DNA of 64,000 bases from Alistipes sp. (GTDB lineage Bacteria; Bacteroidota; Bacteroidia; Bacteroidales; Rikenellaceae), in assembly GCA_020026375.1 (NCBI GenBank), contig JAHHQN010000003.1:83248-147247 (forward strand), given 5' to 3'. Both the position numbers and the translations under genes were made by a program. This document shows positions 8,011 through 17,198 of this stretch, piece after piece. Under the pieces are notes generated by a model that worked only from the letters and a program-made list of their open reading frames with translations, did not search any database and was not told the origin of the DNA. The first letter of the stretch is position 1. Each line of letters begins with the position of its first letter.

Positions 8011-9276
8011 TTACATCAGCCCCATGCGTCGGCGTGCGTAGGGTATGACCCATGCCGGAGCCTGTTGGTGTTGGAGCAGGTTGCGCATATATATCATATA
8101 CGGCTCGGTGTGGGCGAAGAAGTGCTTCAGACCCTCGCAGAGGTTGTTCTTGCGGTAGCCGTCACTGCCCACCTCGAAACGGTGCTTGGGACACTCGCCA
8201 CGGCAGGCGAAGTAGTACTTGCAACGCAGACACTCCTTGGGCAGGGAGTTGCGCTTGGCGAGTCCGAACTCTATGCGCTTGCGCGATTTGTAGATGTCGC
8301 GCAGGTGGGTTTGGGTGATGTTGCCCAACTTATATTCGGGATAGACGAAGTGGTCGCACGAATAGACATCGCCGTTGTGCTCGACCACCAGCGCGTCACC
8401 ACACGTCTCGCCCATGGCGCAGATGCCCGGCTGCACACCACACCACTGCGCGAGGGTGGCATCGAAGGTCACCACATAGATTTGTCCCACATCGTTGATG
8501 ACCCAGCGGTCGAAGATGTCGCACAGGAAGTCGCCATAGCCCTTGGCGGAAACCGACCACTCGGCGAGACGCGCTCCCTCGTGTTCGGGCGACACAATCA
8601 GCGGACGGTGCATGCCCTCCTTGTCGACGACATGCTCCACGGCCGGCAGGAACTGCATGTAGCGGCTGCCCACCGTGTTGCGGAAGAAGTCGTAGATTTC
8701 GCCGCCGCGTCCCTCACACATCTTGTTGACCACACTCAGCGTGTTGTACTCCACGCCGGCGGTGCGGAACATGTCGACGGTCTGCATCACGCGCGCAAAG
8801 GTCGGACGTCCGCCCTTGGTCAGGCGGAACGAGTCGTGAATGTCCTCGGGGCCGTCGAGCGACAGACCCACCAGAAAGTCGTTGTCGTGGAACAATTCGC
8901 ACCACTCTTCGGTGACGAGTGTGCCGTTGGTCTGAAGCGTGTTGATCAGGCGTTTGCCGTTGGCGTATTTCTTCTCGAGGGCCATCGCCTTATGGTAGAA
9001 CTCCACCCCCAGCAGGAGCGGCTCGCCGCCGTGCCAGCAGAAGGTCACCTCGTCGACATCGTTGGCCTCGATGTATTGGCGGATGTAGGTCTCGAGCAGC
9101 TCATCGCTCATCACCGCCTGACGACCGCCGTACTGAATGGCCTTGTCGAGGTAGTAGCAGTAGTGGCAGTCGAGGTTGCAGGTCGAGCCGGCAGGCTTCA
9201 ACATCGTGGTGAATGCCACGGGGCCGGCCTGCTTCTCGGCATCGCGGAAGGTGAATATGTCTTTGTTTTGTTTCAT
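8011..9276 (-). CDS. Radical SAM/SPASM protein, anaerobic sulfatase-maturase type
   Basis: A 421-residue enzyme with the radical SAM cluster C33-x3-C37-x2-C40 (CNLDCHYC) and a cysteine-rich C-terminal SPASM domain (CGVQPGICAMGETC, then CLRCKYYFACRGECP) for two auxiliary Fe-S clusters. Overall it matches anaerobic sulfatase-maturating enzymes, which oxidise a Cys or Ser of a sulfatase to formylglycine. No sulfatase gene lies in this window, so the substrate must be encoded elsewhere or the protein modifies another peptide. It follows the EEP-family gene by 19 bases and is probably co-transcribed with it. It ends at the bidirectional terminator. Confidence 0.9.
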   Translation of the reverse strand: MKQNKDIFTFRDAEKQAGPVAFTTMLKPAGSTCNLDCHYCYYLDKAIQYGGRQAVMSDELLETYIRQYIEANDVDEVTFCWHGGEPLLLGVEFYHKAMALEKKYANGKRLINTLQTNGTLVTEEWCELFHDNDFLVGLSLDGPEDIHDSFRLTKGGRPTFARVMQTVDMFRTAGVEYNTLSVVNKMCEGRGGEIYDFFRNTVGSRYMQFLPAVEHVVDKEGMHRPLIVSPEHEGARLAEWSVSAKGYGDFLCDIFDRWVINDVGQIYVVTFDATLAQWCGVQPGICAMGETCGDALVVEHNGDVYSCDHFVYPEYKLGNITQTHLRDIYKSRKRIEFGLAKRNSLPKECLRCKYYFACRGECPKHRFEVGSDGYRKNNLCEGLKHFFAHTEPYMIYMRNLLQHQQAPAWVIPYARRRMGLM

Positions 9277-9295
9277 GTTTGCGAATGATGGGGCA

Positions 9296-10228
9296 CTACT
9301 TGCCGAAGCGCAACTCCACCTTCACGGGGAAGTGGTCGGACGGGGTGCGCGCACGGTAATCCTTGATGACAATCTCCGTGGGGCAGTCTCTCACATCGTT
9401 CATCAGCGCCTCATCGTCGGTGGTGCGGTAGGTGTCGGTCAGCACACCGTAGCTCTTCACCTCGAAGGCCGGCGACACGAAGATGTGGTCGATGCGGCTG
9501 GTGGTGAAGCCGTTGGGGTTGAAGGCGTTGAATGTGCCGTTGGGGGCGAAGCGCAGGTCGCAATGCTCATAGGAGTCGTTCAGTCGTCCGTCGGCGGTCA
9601 GCTCGCGGTAGGAGTCGTGACGCTGGTCGACATTGAAGTCGCCGGTGAGAATGGCCGGCAGCGAGCGTCCCAGCTCCTCCATCTTGGCCTTCACGAGTTT
9701 GGCACTCTCGACACGCGCCTGCTTGCCGATGTGGTCCATGTGGAGGTTGAAGAACAGGAATTCGAATCCTGTGGGGCGGTAGCGGAAGTGTCCCCATGTG
9801 CAGATGCGGGGCAGACAGGCGTCCCAGCCGATGCTGGGGTGGTCGGGGGTCTGCGAGAGCCAGAAGTCGCCGCTGTCGACAACCTCGAAGAGGTCGGTGC
9901 GGTAGAAGATGGCCGAATGTTCGCCGGCCTGGTGTCCGTCGTCGCGTCCCACGCCGATGTAGGCATATTGGGGCAGTGCGCGCTGGAGGTCGTCGAGCTG
10001 CACCTGGAGACCCTCCTGTGTGCCGAAGATGTCGAAATCGTGGTATTCGATGAGCTGCGTGATGACGGGGCAGCGGCGTCCCCAGCCGTCGCCGCGCAGC
10101 GAGTCGCCGCCGTTGGCGTAGCGGATATTGTATGAAGCGGCCGTAAATTCGGTCACTGTGGGTTGGTGGCAGCACGAGGCCAATGTGAGCAGGGCGGCTG
10201 CCGACAGAAGAAGATGTCTGATGTTCAT
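9296..10228 (-). CDS. Exported endonuclease/exonuclease/phosphatase-family lipoprotein
   Basis: A 310-residue EEP-fold hydrolase. The N-terminus carries a lipoprotein-type signal (LLLSAAALLTLASCC). Family motifs include SYNIRYANGG, FGTQEGL (metal-binding Glu), TGDFNVDQ and the C-terminal PSDHFPVKVEL (catalytic His). Members cleave phosphodiesters in nucleic acids, phospholipids or inositol phosphates, and the sequence alone does not choose between them. Its location should be the periplasm or outer membrane. It is the first gene of a two-gene unit with the radical SAM gene. Confidence 0.88.
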   Translation of the reverse strand: MNIRHLLLSAAALLTLASCCHQPTVTEFTAASYNIRYANGGDSLRGDGWGRRCPVITQLIEYHDFDIFGTQEGLQVQLDDLQRALPQYAYIGVGRDDGHQAGEHSAIFYRTDLFEVVDSGDFWLSQTPDHPSIGWDACLPRICTWGHFRYRPTGFEFLFFNLHMDHIGKQARVESAKLVKAKMEELGRSLPAILTGDFNVDQRHDSYRELTADGRLNDSYEHCDLRFAPNGTFNAFNPNGFTTSRIDHIFVSPAFEVKSYGVLTDTYRTTDDEALMNDVRDCPTEIVIKDYRARTPSDHFPVKVELRFGK

Positions 10229-10270
10229 GATTTCTGTTCGGGTTTTTTTGTTGAGATGATTTCTATACTA

Positions 10271-10278
10271 CAAAAATA
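10271..10278 (-). promoter_or_regulatory. Candidate -7 element for the EEP-family operon
   Basis: TATTTTTG on the minus strand fits TAnnTTTG and lies about 42 bases upstream of the ATG at 10228. No good TTTG partner was found. Confidence 0.4.
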
Positions 10279-10402
10279 CAGTTTTTTTAGTAATATCCTC
10301 GGCTTTTCTGACGGAGAAGGAGGGGTGCAGGGTGTGGCGATGTGGAAAATTTGTCGTATCTTGCCACCGACACACGAATAGTAACCGAAAAAACGTATCG
10401 TT

Positions 10403-10972
10403 ATGACCTCACCGCAACTCTCTTTCCGACGATTTGCCGCCCCCACCGATTCGGGCTGGCGCGAAGCGATGACCCTCTACGAATCGGCCTTCCCGGCCAG
10501 GGAACGCCGCTCGGAGGAGGATACCGTGCGTGCGCTCTCCGACCCCGAATTTCACGCCTGCTCGGTGTGGTTGGGCGAGGAGTTTGCCGCCCTGCTGTTC
10601 TACTGGCAGAACGACGAACTGACCTACGGCGAGTTTCTGGCCGTGCGTCCCGAGCTGCGCGGCCACAAAATCGGCCACCGCATCATGGAGTGGTTCTGCC
10701 GGCAGGGCGACGTGATTCTCGAAATCGAGCCGCCCGTCGACGAGCTGACCTGCCGCCGCAAGGGCTTCTACGAGCGACTGGGCTTCGTGGCCAACGACTA
10801 CCGCTACATTCACCCCTCCTACGGCAATCCGCTCGACCCCCATCAGCTGGTGTTGATGAGCCGCCACCGCCCCCTGTCGCGCGACAGGGCCGTGGCACTG
10901 GCCGCCTATGTGCGCAGTCGGGTGATGCGCTACTCCAACAATCCCAATCCGCTCACGCCCGTCATCGAATAG
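10403..10972 (+). CDS. GNAT-family N-acetyltransferase
   Basis: A 189-residue protein. The central strand and acetyl-CoA loop are visible as TYGEFLAVRPELRGHKIGHRIM (residues about 73-94, with the R-G-x-x-I-G-type motif A), followed by RRKGFYERLGF near residue 118, a common GNAT motif. It is monocistronic with its own downstream terminator. The acceptor substrate is unknown. Confidence 0.88.
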   Translation: MTSPQLSFRRFAAPTDSGWREAMTLYESAFPARERRSEEDTVRALSDPEFHACSVWLGEEFAALLFYWQNDELTYGEFLAVRPELRGHKIGHRIMEWFCRQGDVILEIEPPVDELTCRRKGFYERLGFVANDYRYIHPSYGNPLDPHQLVLMSRHRPLSRDRAVALAAYVRSRVMRYSNNPNPLTPVIE

Positions 10973-10991
10973 CGTAAGTCCATCTACGGCA

Positions 10992-11032
10992 AAAAAAGAA
11001 GGAACCTGCAAGCAGCAGGTTCCTTCTTTTTT
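10992..11032. terminator. Bidirectional intrinsic terminator
   Basis: Perfect 18-bp stem (10992-11009 with 11015-11032; core GAAGGAACCTGC) and a five-base loop. A6 on the left and T6 on the right arm allow it to stop the GNAT gene and the converging phosphopantetheinyl transferase operon. Confidence 0.93.
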
Positions 11033-11051
11033 GTGATATGCGGGCGCGGTG

Positions 11052-11624
11052 TCAGAGCGTGAAGACCACCACCGCGCGGCGGAGGACCATGTAGCCCATC
11101 TCCACCTCCTCGCAACGTGTGGCGGTGGTGATGCGTCCCCTGAGACGGTGGCGCGAGGTGTCGGCGGCGATGATGGAGAGCTGGTCGCGGAAATCGAGTC
11201 CCTCCTCGGCGGCGTACTTGTAGAGGGTCTCCTTGGCCGACCACACGACGGCCTTCCAGGCGTCGTCGTGCGAGAGGAGAGCCTCCTGTGTGGTGAGGTA
11301 GCGCGGAGCCACGCGTTCGAAGTTGCGCGTCAGCGACTCGATGTCGACCGCACAGCGACGCTCCGCAAAACTCACGGCCACCCCTTCGTTGCAGTGCGAT
11401 ACCGATATATATATATGGGGGGTGTCGACCTGTGGTGCGCCCAGCGCGTTGTAGGAAATCGCCACCTCGCGTCCGAGTACCCTTCTCACCATGGCGTGCC
11501 AGGTGAGCCACTCCTGTCGGCGGCGCGGCAGCTGCATCTGCTGTGCTGCGGCCCACTCCTCGGGGCTTACCTCGCGGCGAGCCTCCTTGTCGGTGAGCAG
11601 CCGCGATATGTGCAGTGATTTCAT
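11052..11624 (-). CDS. 4'-phosphopantetheinyl transferase superfamily protein
   Basis: A 190-residue protein with ISVSHCNEG, CAVDIESL (metal-binding D and E) and WSAKETLYKYA, the three conserved blocks of Sfp/AcpT-type enzymes. They transfer the 4'-phosphopantetheine of CoA to a serine of carrier proteins. It is the last gene of a long minus-strand run, 16 bases after the gldE-like gene. The target could be the fatty-acid acyl carrier protein or a secondary-metabolism carrier; no carrier protein is encoded in this window. Confidence 0.92.
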   Translation of the reverse strand: MKSLHISRLLTDKEARREVSPEEWAAAQQMQLPRRRQEWLTWHAMVRRVLGREVAISYNALGAPQVDTPHIYISVSHCNEGVAVSFAERRCAVDIESLTRNFERVAPRYLTTQEALLSHDDAWKAVVWSAKETLYKYAAEEGLDFRDQLSIIAADTSRHRLRGRITTATRCEEVEMGYMVLRRAVVVFTL

Positions 11625-11640
11625 CTCTCTTTTCGGGGGG

Positions 11641-12921
11641 TTATTTCAGCTCCACACGCACCTTGTCGATGCGGTGTGCCACGGTCTCCATCACCGTGAA
11701 GGTGATGTCGTGGGTGGTGAGTATGTCGCCCTTGACGGGGAAGTCGCGCTTGAGTTCGAGCATCATGCCGGCGATGGTCTCGGCCTTGCCCCTCACCTCG
11801 GAGAAGGTGTCCTCGTCGAGTTCCAGAATGCGCTCCAGGTCGCCGATGTGGGTCTTGCCCTCGAAGATGTAGGTCTTGGCGTTGAGCCGCTGGTAGAAAC
11901 TCTTGTCGACGTCGCTCTCGTCGGAAATCTCGCCCACAATCTCCTCGATGATGTCCTCCAGCGACACCAGACCGAGGGTCGAGCCGTACTCGTCGACCAC
12001 GATGGCCATGTGTACCTTGTTCGACTGGAAGTCCTCGAGCAGGTCGTTGATTTTCTTGTGTTCGGGCACGAAGTAGGGTTTGCGGATCAGTTTCTGCCAC
12101 CCGAAGTCGTTGTCGTTGTTGATGTAGGGCAGCAGGTCCTTGACATAGAGCGTGCCGCGTATGTTGTCGGCGTCCTCCTCGTAGACGGGTATGCGCGAGA
12201 AGCCCGACTCGATGATGGTTCTCTTCACCGTGTCGTAGTCCTCGGTGATGTCGAGGGCCGTGATGTCGACGCGCGGCTTCATGATTTCCTGCACCTCGGT
12301 GTTCACGAAGTTGACGATGCCCGACAGCATGACATGCTCCTCGGGGTTGGCCGTCTGGGTCATGTCGACGGCGTCGGCCAGCTCGTCGAGCGAGATTTCG
12401 CTCTTGTGAATGGCTCGTTCGCTGATGTGAGCGCTGGTGCGCACCAGAAGGTAGGAGAGCGGATAGAACACCCACCGCAGCACCATGAGCGGACGTGCCA
12501 CCATCGAGGCGAACTTCATGGGTACGGTCTGTGCGAAGACCTTGGGCATGATTTCGCCGAAGAGCAGCAGCAGGAAGGTCACCAGCACGGTCTTCACGGC
12601 GAACTCCACATTGGAGTTGTTGAACACCACCAGCGAGTCCATGATGTTCGACGAGAGAATGACGATGCAGATGTTGACCAGGTTGTTGACGACCAGAATG
12701 GTGGCCAGCAGCAGGTCGACATCGCCCAGCAGGCGGATTATGGCCTGTGCCGACGATGAGGCGGTCTTCTGCCTGAGGTGCTGCACATCGGTGTGCGAGA
12801 GCGAGAAAAACGAGGTTTCCGCGCCCGACACCAATGCCGAGACGCACAGGAGGGCGACGGTGGCGGCCATGAGTACGGCGCTACCTGTCGTGAATGGTTG
12901 TATGGTTAGCCAACTGTCCAA
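11641..12921 (-). CDS. Hemolysin-family CNNM/CBS membrane protein (GldE-like)
   Basis: A 426-residue protein with an N-terminal DUF21/CNNM membrane region (several hydrophobic helices in residues 15-170, including VALLCVSALVSGAETSFFSLS), a CBS pair at about 200-340 (MKPRVDITALD; MAIVVDEYGSTLGLVSLED) and a C-terminal CorC/HlyC transporter-associated domain ending about residue 425. Related proteins are magnesium/cobalt-handling CorC/CNNM proteins. In Bacteroidetes the gene in this setting is called gldE and is tied to gliding in flavobacteria, although non-gliding Bacteroidales keep it. It follows ftsZ by 54 bases. The exact function is not shown by the sequence. Confidence 0.87.
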   Translation of the reverse strand: MDSWLTIQPFTTGSAVLMAATVALLCVSALVSGAETSFFSLSHTDVQHLRQKTASSSAQAIIRLLGDVDLLLATILVVNNLVNICIVILSSNIMDSLVVFNNSNVEFAVKTVLVTFLLLLFGEIMPKVFAQTVPMKFASMVARPLMVLRWVFYPLSYLLVRTSAHISERAIHKSEISLDELADAVDMTQTANPEEHVMLSGIVNFVNTEVQEIMKPRVDITALDITEDYDTVKRTIIESGFSRIPVYEEDADNIRGTLYVKDLLPYINNDNDFGWQKLIRKPYFVPEHKKINDLLEDFQSNKVHMAIVVDEYGSTLGLVSLEDIIEEIVGEISDESDVDKSFYQRLNAKTYIFEGKTHIGDLERILELDEDTFSEVRGKAETIAGMMLELKRDFPVKGDILTTHDITFTVMETVAHRIDKVRVELK

Positions 12922-12975
12922 ATTACGGGTGGATTAGTGATACATGCTTTCGGAGAGGGACTTTTTCTGAAGTCC

Positions 12976-14271
12976 CTACTCCTTGAATGACGGAATGTCG
13001 GAGTCGGGGTCGTCGCGGCGGACGACGGGTTTCATGACTACGAATTTCGAGTTGCGGGTCTGGTAGGCCGGCTTGGCCAGCAGTTTGTCGATGTCCTTGT
13101 AGCGGGTCGACTTGTCGCCCTGCAACACCAGGTCGGGGTTGCCCAATTTGGGCATCGGACGGCGCGGTGCGGACTTCACCGGCTCCAAATCGGAGTTCTC
13201 GCTGCCGCCCATCTGCTGCTGCATCTGCAGCTCGTCGCTCAAGGGGTGCGAGGTGATGTCGTCGCGGTTGCTGTTCTCGAAGCCGGTGGCCACCACCACC
13301 AGCTCGATGGCGTCGTCGAGCTGCGGCTTGACACTCGTACCCCATATAATGTTGGCGTTGAGTATGTTGCCGAACTTGTCGCGTATGCTGGCGTGGCTCT
13401 GAATGTAGTCGAGTATGGCATGCACCTCGTCGAGAATCAGGTTGTCGGGGTCCGACACCGAGATGTTGATGAGGATATTCTTGGCACCCGATATGAGGTT
13501 GTCGTCCAGAAGGGGCGAGAGCAGCGAAGCCTCGGCGGCGCGCTCTGCACGGTCTTCGCCACGGGCGGTGGCCACCGCCATGTGTGCGCGTCCGCTGTCG
13601 CGCATGACGTTCGACACATCGGCGAAGTCGACATTGACCAGGTCGCTCTTCACGGTGATGATTTCGGCGATACCCTTCGTGGCCGAGGCCAGAATGTCGT
13701 CGGCCTTGCCGAAGGCCTGCTTGAGCGACAGTCGGCCGTAGATTTTGAGGATATTCTCATTGTCGATAATCAGCAGCGAGTCGACGCTCTGGCGCAGCTC
13801 CTCGATGCCCTTGAGAGCCTGTTCGCGGCGGAGGTTGCCCTCCAGACTCAGCGGTGAGGTGACCACCGCCACGGTGAGAATGCCCATCTCGCGTGCGAGT
13901 TTGGCAATCACGGGTGAGGCACCCGTACCCGTACCGCCACCCATTCCGGCGGTGATGAATATCATGCGTGCGCCTATCTCCTCGAGTTTCTGGCGAATGG
14001 CGGCCAGCGAGTTGACGGCGGCTTCGCGACCCACTTCGGGTACGTTGCCGGCGCCGCGGCCTTCGCCCAGACATATTTTAATCTCCACAGGACTGTTGTC
14101 CAGAGCCTGCTGGTCGGTGTTGCAAATCAGGAAGGTGACGTCCTTGATTCCCAGTTCGTGCATGTGGTTGACGGCATTGCCGCCTGCACCGCCCACACCG
14201 ACCACTGCGATGTAGGAGCTGCCCGTTGACTGACGCGGTGTGGTAATCTCCGATAAAAGTTCGTCGGCCAT
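12976..14271 (-). CDS. ftsZ: Cell division protein FtsZ
   Basis: A 431-residue tubulin-like GTPase that forms the Z ring. The N-terminal glycine motif is VGGAGGNAVNHM at residues 26-37, the tubulin signature is GMGGGTGTGASPVIA, and the T7-type catalytic loop contains NVDFADV. The C-terminal linker is variable and ends with a conserved tail (SDIPSFKE) that normally binds FtsA. It lies directly after ftsA (71 bases), as in most dcw clusters. Confidence 0.98.
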   Translation of the reverse strand: MADELLSEITTPRQSTGSSYIAVVGVGGAGGNAVNHMHELGIKDVTFLICNTDQQALDNSPVEIKICLGEGRGAGNVPEVGREAAVNSLAAIRQKLEEIGARMIFITAGMGGGTGTGASPVIAKLAREMGILTVAVVTSPLSLEGNLRREQALKGIEELRQSVDSLLIIDNENILKIYGRLSLKQAFGKADDILASATKGIAEIITVKSDLVNVDFADVSNVMRDSGRAHMAVATARGEDRAERAAEASLLSPLLDDNLISGAKNILINISVSDPDNLILDEVHAILDYIQSHASIRDKFGNILNANIIWGTSVKPQLDDAIELVVVATGFENSNRDDITSHPLSDELQMQQQMGGSENSDLEPVKSAPRRPMPKLGNPDLVLQGDKSTRYKDIDKLLAKPAYQTRNSKFVVMKPVVRRDDPDSDIPSFKE

Positions 14272-14342
14272 ATCTTATCTGTTTTATTGTCAATATTTTA
14301 AACCACGGGGCGAAGTCATGACTCCGCCCTGCAGTTGTTCGA

Positions 14343-16061
14343 TTATATCTCTTCGTCGTCTACCGACGAGAATTTCTTGTCCAAATCCTTCAACTTGTCG
14401 CTGAAGAGGCGAATCCAGTCGCGCTTGGGACGCTTCTTGTCCTCCGGCGCGGTGTCGGCCGTGTGGGGCTGCTGCGGCTGGGGTTGTTGCGGCTGCTGCG
14501 GCTGGGGTTCGGTGTGGAAGGGCTGCTCCGAGGGTCGGGGTGCCTCCTGCACAGGTGCGGCCGGCTGGGGCGCAGGTGTCGGTGCAGGTTGGGGTGCGGG
14601 CTGCGGCGCAGGGGCTGCCGGACGCGCGGAAGGCGTGGGCGGCACAAAGGGTTGTGCCTGCGGCTGGTGCTGCGGCTGCTGCGGTTGCATCTGGGGCATT
14701 CCCTGTCGGGGCTGTCCGCCGTTGTAGGGCTGATGAGGCTGCTGCTGGGGCTGGAACCCTCCGTGGTTGGGGGTGAAGCCCGTGTGGGGCATCTCGTCGG
14801 GACGGTGGAAGGGCTGCGGCTGGGGTTGCTGCATCTGTTGGGGCTGCTGCACCGGCTGCGGCTGGGGGGTGGGCGGTACTGCGGGACGCTCACGCTCCGC
14901 TACGGCACACGGTCCCTTCTCGGCACCCTTGATCAACAGTCCCACGATGGTACTGTAAGCGGCGTCCTCCACCTTGTCGAACGACGACTCGGTGATGCCC
15001 GTGTCGGGAAGGGCCACCCTCACATTCATGTCGGAGTAGCGCTTGAACAACACGTCGATGTCCTTGAGCTGGGCCGAGCCGCCTGTGAGGACGATGCCGC
15101 TGCCCAGCTTGTTGAGAAATCCCGAATCCTTGATTTCGAGCATCACGAACTCCACGATGTCGCAGGCGCGTGCCTCGATGACGGTGGCCAGGTTGCGCAG
15201 GATAATGTCCTTCGACTCGCGGGGGGTGCGGCCGCTCACGCGAATGATTTTCTCGGCCGATGCCAGCTCGGCCACTGCCGAACCGTAGTCTTTCTTGAGT
15301 CGTTCGATGCGCTTCTTGAAGATGCCCATCGAGTAGATGTCGCGGTTGATGGCCGAGGCACCCATCGGAATCGAGGCCACATAGCGCAGGGCGTTGTTGT
15401 AGTAGACGGCCACATCGGTCACACCGCCGCCCAGGTCGACCACGGCCACACCCTCCTCCTTGTCGAACGACTGGAGGACGGCTTCGGGCGATGCGATGAC
15501 ATTGGGGAACACGCCGAGGAGCTTGATGCCCAGACGCTTGAGCGCCATGTCGAGACGCTGTATGGGGGTTTTGTTGCAGAGAATGAAGTTGTAGGTGGAC
15601 GACAGTCGGCGGCCGAACGAACCCACGGGGTTGGTCACCTCGCGGTTGTTGTCGATCATGTAGTTCTGCGGTATCCGCTCCATAATCATCTCGTTGTCGG
15701 GGGCCTGCACATTGCACATACGGGCATAGAGGGCCTCCACATCAGCCTGATTGATGCTGTTGTGGGGTTCGGCCACGAACACATGGTCGGTATGGCGGGC
15801 GCATCTGACGAAGTTGCCCGAGATTCCGGCATAGGCTTCCGTGATTCGCAGGTGGAGTTTCTCCTCGATTTCCGTCACTGCTTCGCGAATGGCGGTGCTG
15901 ACCTGTTCGATGTTGTCAATCTGGCCTGCGACCACACCCTCGACGGGTTTCGAGACCACCTCCAACACCTCAATTTCGCCTTCCGCCGTCTTCTCGCCCA
16001 CGGCGATGACCACGGTCGACGAACCTAAATCTATGGCGACTGTATAATTTTTTCTTTCCAC
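14343..16061 (-). CDS. ftsA: Cell division protein FtsA with long Pro/Gln-rich linker
   Basis: A 572-residue actin-like protein that tethers FtsZ to the membrane. The N-terminal phosphate-binding segment is VAIDLGSSTVVIAVG; later ATPase-fold motifs are VVDLGGGVTDVAVY and GIVLTGGSAQLKDI. E. coli FtsA has about 420 residues; the extra length here is a Pro/Gln/Ala/His-rich low-complexity stretch (about residues 395-540) ahead of the C-terminal amphipathic helix (DWIRLFSDKLKDLDKKF) that would bind the membrane. The linker would act as a long flexible spacer between ATPase core and membrane helix. The gene follows ftsQ by 12 bases. Confidence 0.96.
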   Translation of the reverse strand: MERKNYTVAIDLGSSTVVIAVGEKTAEGEIEVLEVVSKPVEGVVAGQIDNIEQVSTAIREAVTEIEEKLHLRITEAYAGISGNFVRCARHTDHVFVAEPHNSINQADVEALYARMCNVQAPDNEMIMERIPQNYMIDNNREVTNPVGSFGRRLSSTYNFILCNKTPIQRLDMALKRLGIKLLGVFPNVIASPEAVLQSFDKEEGVAVVDLGGGVTDVAVYYNNALRYVASIPMGASAINRDIYSMGIFKKRIERLKKDYGSAVAELASAEKIIRVSGRTPRESKDIILRNLATVIEARACDIVEFVMLEIKDSGFLNKLGSGIVLTGGSAQLKDIDVLFKRYSDMNVRVALPDTGITESSFDKVEDAAYSTIVGLLIKGAEKGPCAVAERERPAVPPTPQPQPVQQPQQMQQPQPQPFHRPDEMPHTGFTPNHGGFQPQQQPHQPYNGGQPRQGMPQMQPQQPQHQPQAQPFVPPTPSARPAAPAPQPAPQPAPTPAPQPAAPVQEAPRPSEQPFHTEPQPQQPQQPQPQQPHTADTAPEDKKRPKRDWIRLFSDKLKDLDKKFSSVDDEEI

Positions 16062-16073
16062 TTTTTCACTCGT

Positions 16074-17174
16074 TTATTTCCTGCATACAACCTGATTGTG
16101 GTACCTGACATCGATGTAACGGTATCTGTCCCACCCGGTTCTGGAGAGACCCTTGCGATAGAAGCACAGCAGCTTATCGAATTTGCGGTCGATGTTCTCC
16201 AATCGGCCGAACAAGATGATGTGCCGGCCGCTGCGCGGTACAAGTTCCAGCTCCGGTGAGCCGCTATGCGCTGTGCGCACAACGATTTGCACCAGCTCCG
16301 ACCGCCAGAAGTCATCATTTTCGACTTTCTCCACAAAGTTAAGGAGTTTCACGAAATCTTCGTAACTTTTCACCAACTTTTTTTGCCTTTCGCGGCAGTC
16401 GTTCTGGCGGCGTTCCACCGCGGCGAGACCCTCGGCGATGAGGCGTGCTTCGTAGCGGCAGGCCTTGCGCATCGACTCCTTCTTCTTGCGCAGTGCGGCG
16501 TAGAGTTTTCCCTTGCGCTCCGCCCCGTAGAAGATGCGCGCCACGAACGAGATGCTCATCTGGCGTATCTCCCTGAGTTTCTTAACGTTGCTGCGTGTGC
16601 GGCGGTAGTAGGGGTACTTCAGCGTGTCGAGGTCGGCAATCTGCCGCTCGATTTGCGCCACCTGCTTCTTGACATAGTGTTCCACGCTGCCGTGGTAGTC
16701 CGACGGGAAGGGCGGACGGTAGCTGCCCGTAATCACCGGCACATAGAGCGACGACGAGGGGGGCGACTCGAAGACATAGCCCTCGGCCGTGACGTAGCTG
16801 TTCACCCCGTCGGTGAGCAGACGCAGCAGGGGGCGGTGCTGGCGGATTTCGATGTGGAGCGTGCCGTAGTGGCTGATGTAGGCCATCACGCGGTCGGCAA
16901 ATCCGTTGCGGGCCACCAGGTCCTCGATGGCTTGCAGGTCTACCTGTTCAAAAGGCATGCCGACTGTGGGTATGCCGCTTTGCTTGAGCCATTTTCCGAC
17001 CTTCTGCGAGCTGACCAGATGGCCTTGTGACGAGCTGTCGGAAACCTCTATCTCGATGTTGCGCACCACTCGCTTATGGCGCAGACTGCGCGACGAGAGG
17101 GCGGCCCACAACATGTAGACCGCCGCTCCCGTCCACATGAGCAGCAGGACCGATTTTTTAAGATAGGGGTTCAT
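16074..17174 (-). CDS. ftsQ: Cell division protein FtsQ/DivIB
   Basis: A 366-residue bitopic protein with a short cytoplasmic N-terminus, one membrane segment at about residues 9-27 (VLLLMWTGAAVYMLWAAL) and a periplasmic POTRA-like domain (IEIEVSDSS, then a segment starting at VGKWLKQSG). Position between murC and ftsA supports the call more strongly than sequence, because FtsQ is poorly conserved. It links FtsB/FtsL and septal synthesis to the Z ring. Residues about 215-270 form a charged Lys/Arg/Glu-rich insertion that looks helical. Confidence 0.88.
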   Translation of the reverse strand: MNPYLKKSVLLLMWTGAAVYMLWAALSSRSLRHKRVVRNIEIEVSDSSSQGHLVSSQKVGKWLKQSGIPTVGMPFEQVDLQAIEDLVARNGFADRVMAYISHYGTLHIEIRQHRPLLRLLTDGVNSYVTAEGYVFESPPSSSLYVPVITGSYRPPFPSDYHGSVEHYVKKQVAQIERQIADLDTLKYPYYRRTRSNVKKLREIRQMSISFVARIFYGAERKGKLYAALRKKKESMRKACRYEARLIAEGLAAVERRQNDCRERQKKLVKSYEDFVKLLNFVEKVENDDFWRSELVQIVVRTAHSGSPELELVPRSGRHIILFGRLENIDRKFDKLLCFYRKGLSRTGWDRYRYIDVRYHNQVVCRK

Positions 17175-17198
17175 ACTTGTCTGTGGGGCGTGTGTCGG

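Noticed and set aside
11401..11414. ATATATATAT tract that looked like a slippage repeat
   Set aside because: Short and inside the phosphopantetheinyl transferase gene, where it encodes a normal part of the protein (HIYISVSH). No sign of a disrupted frame.
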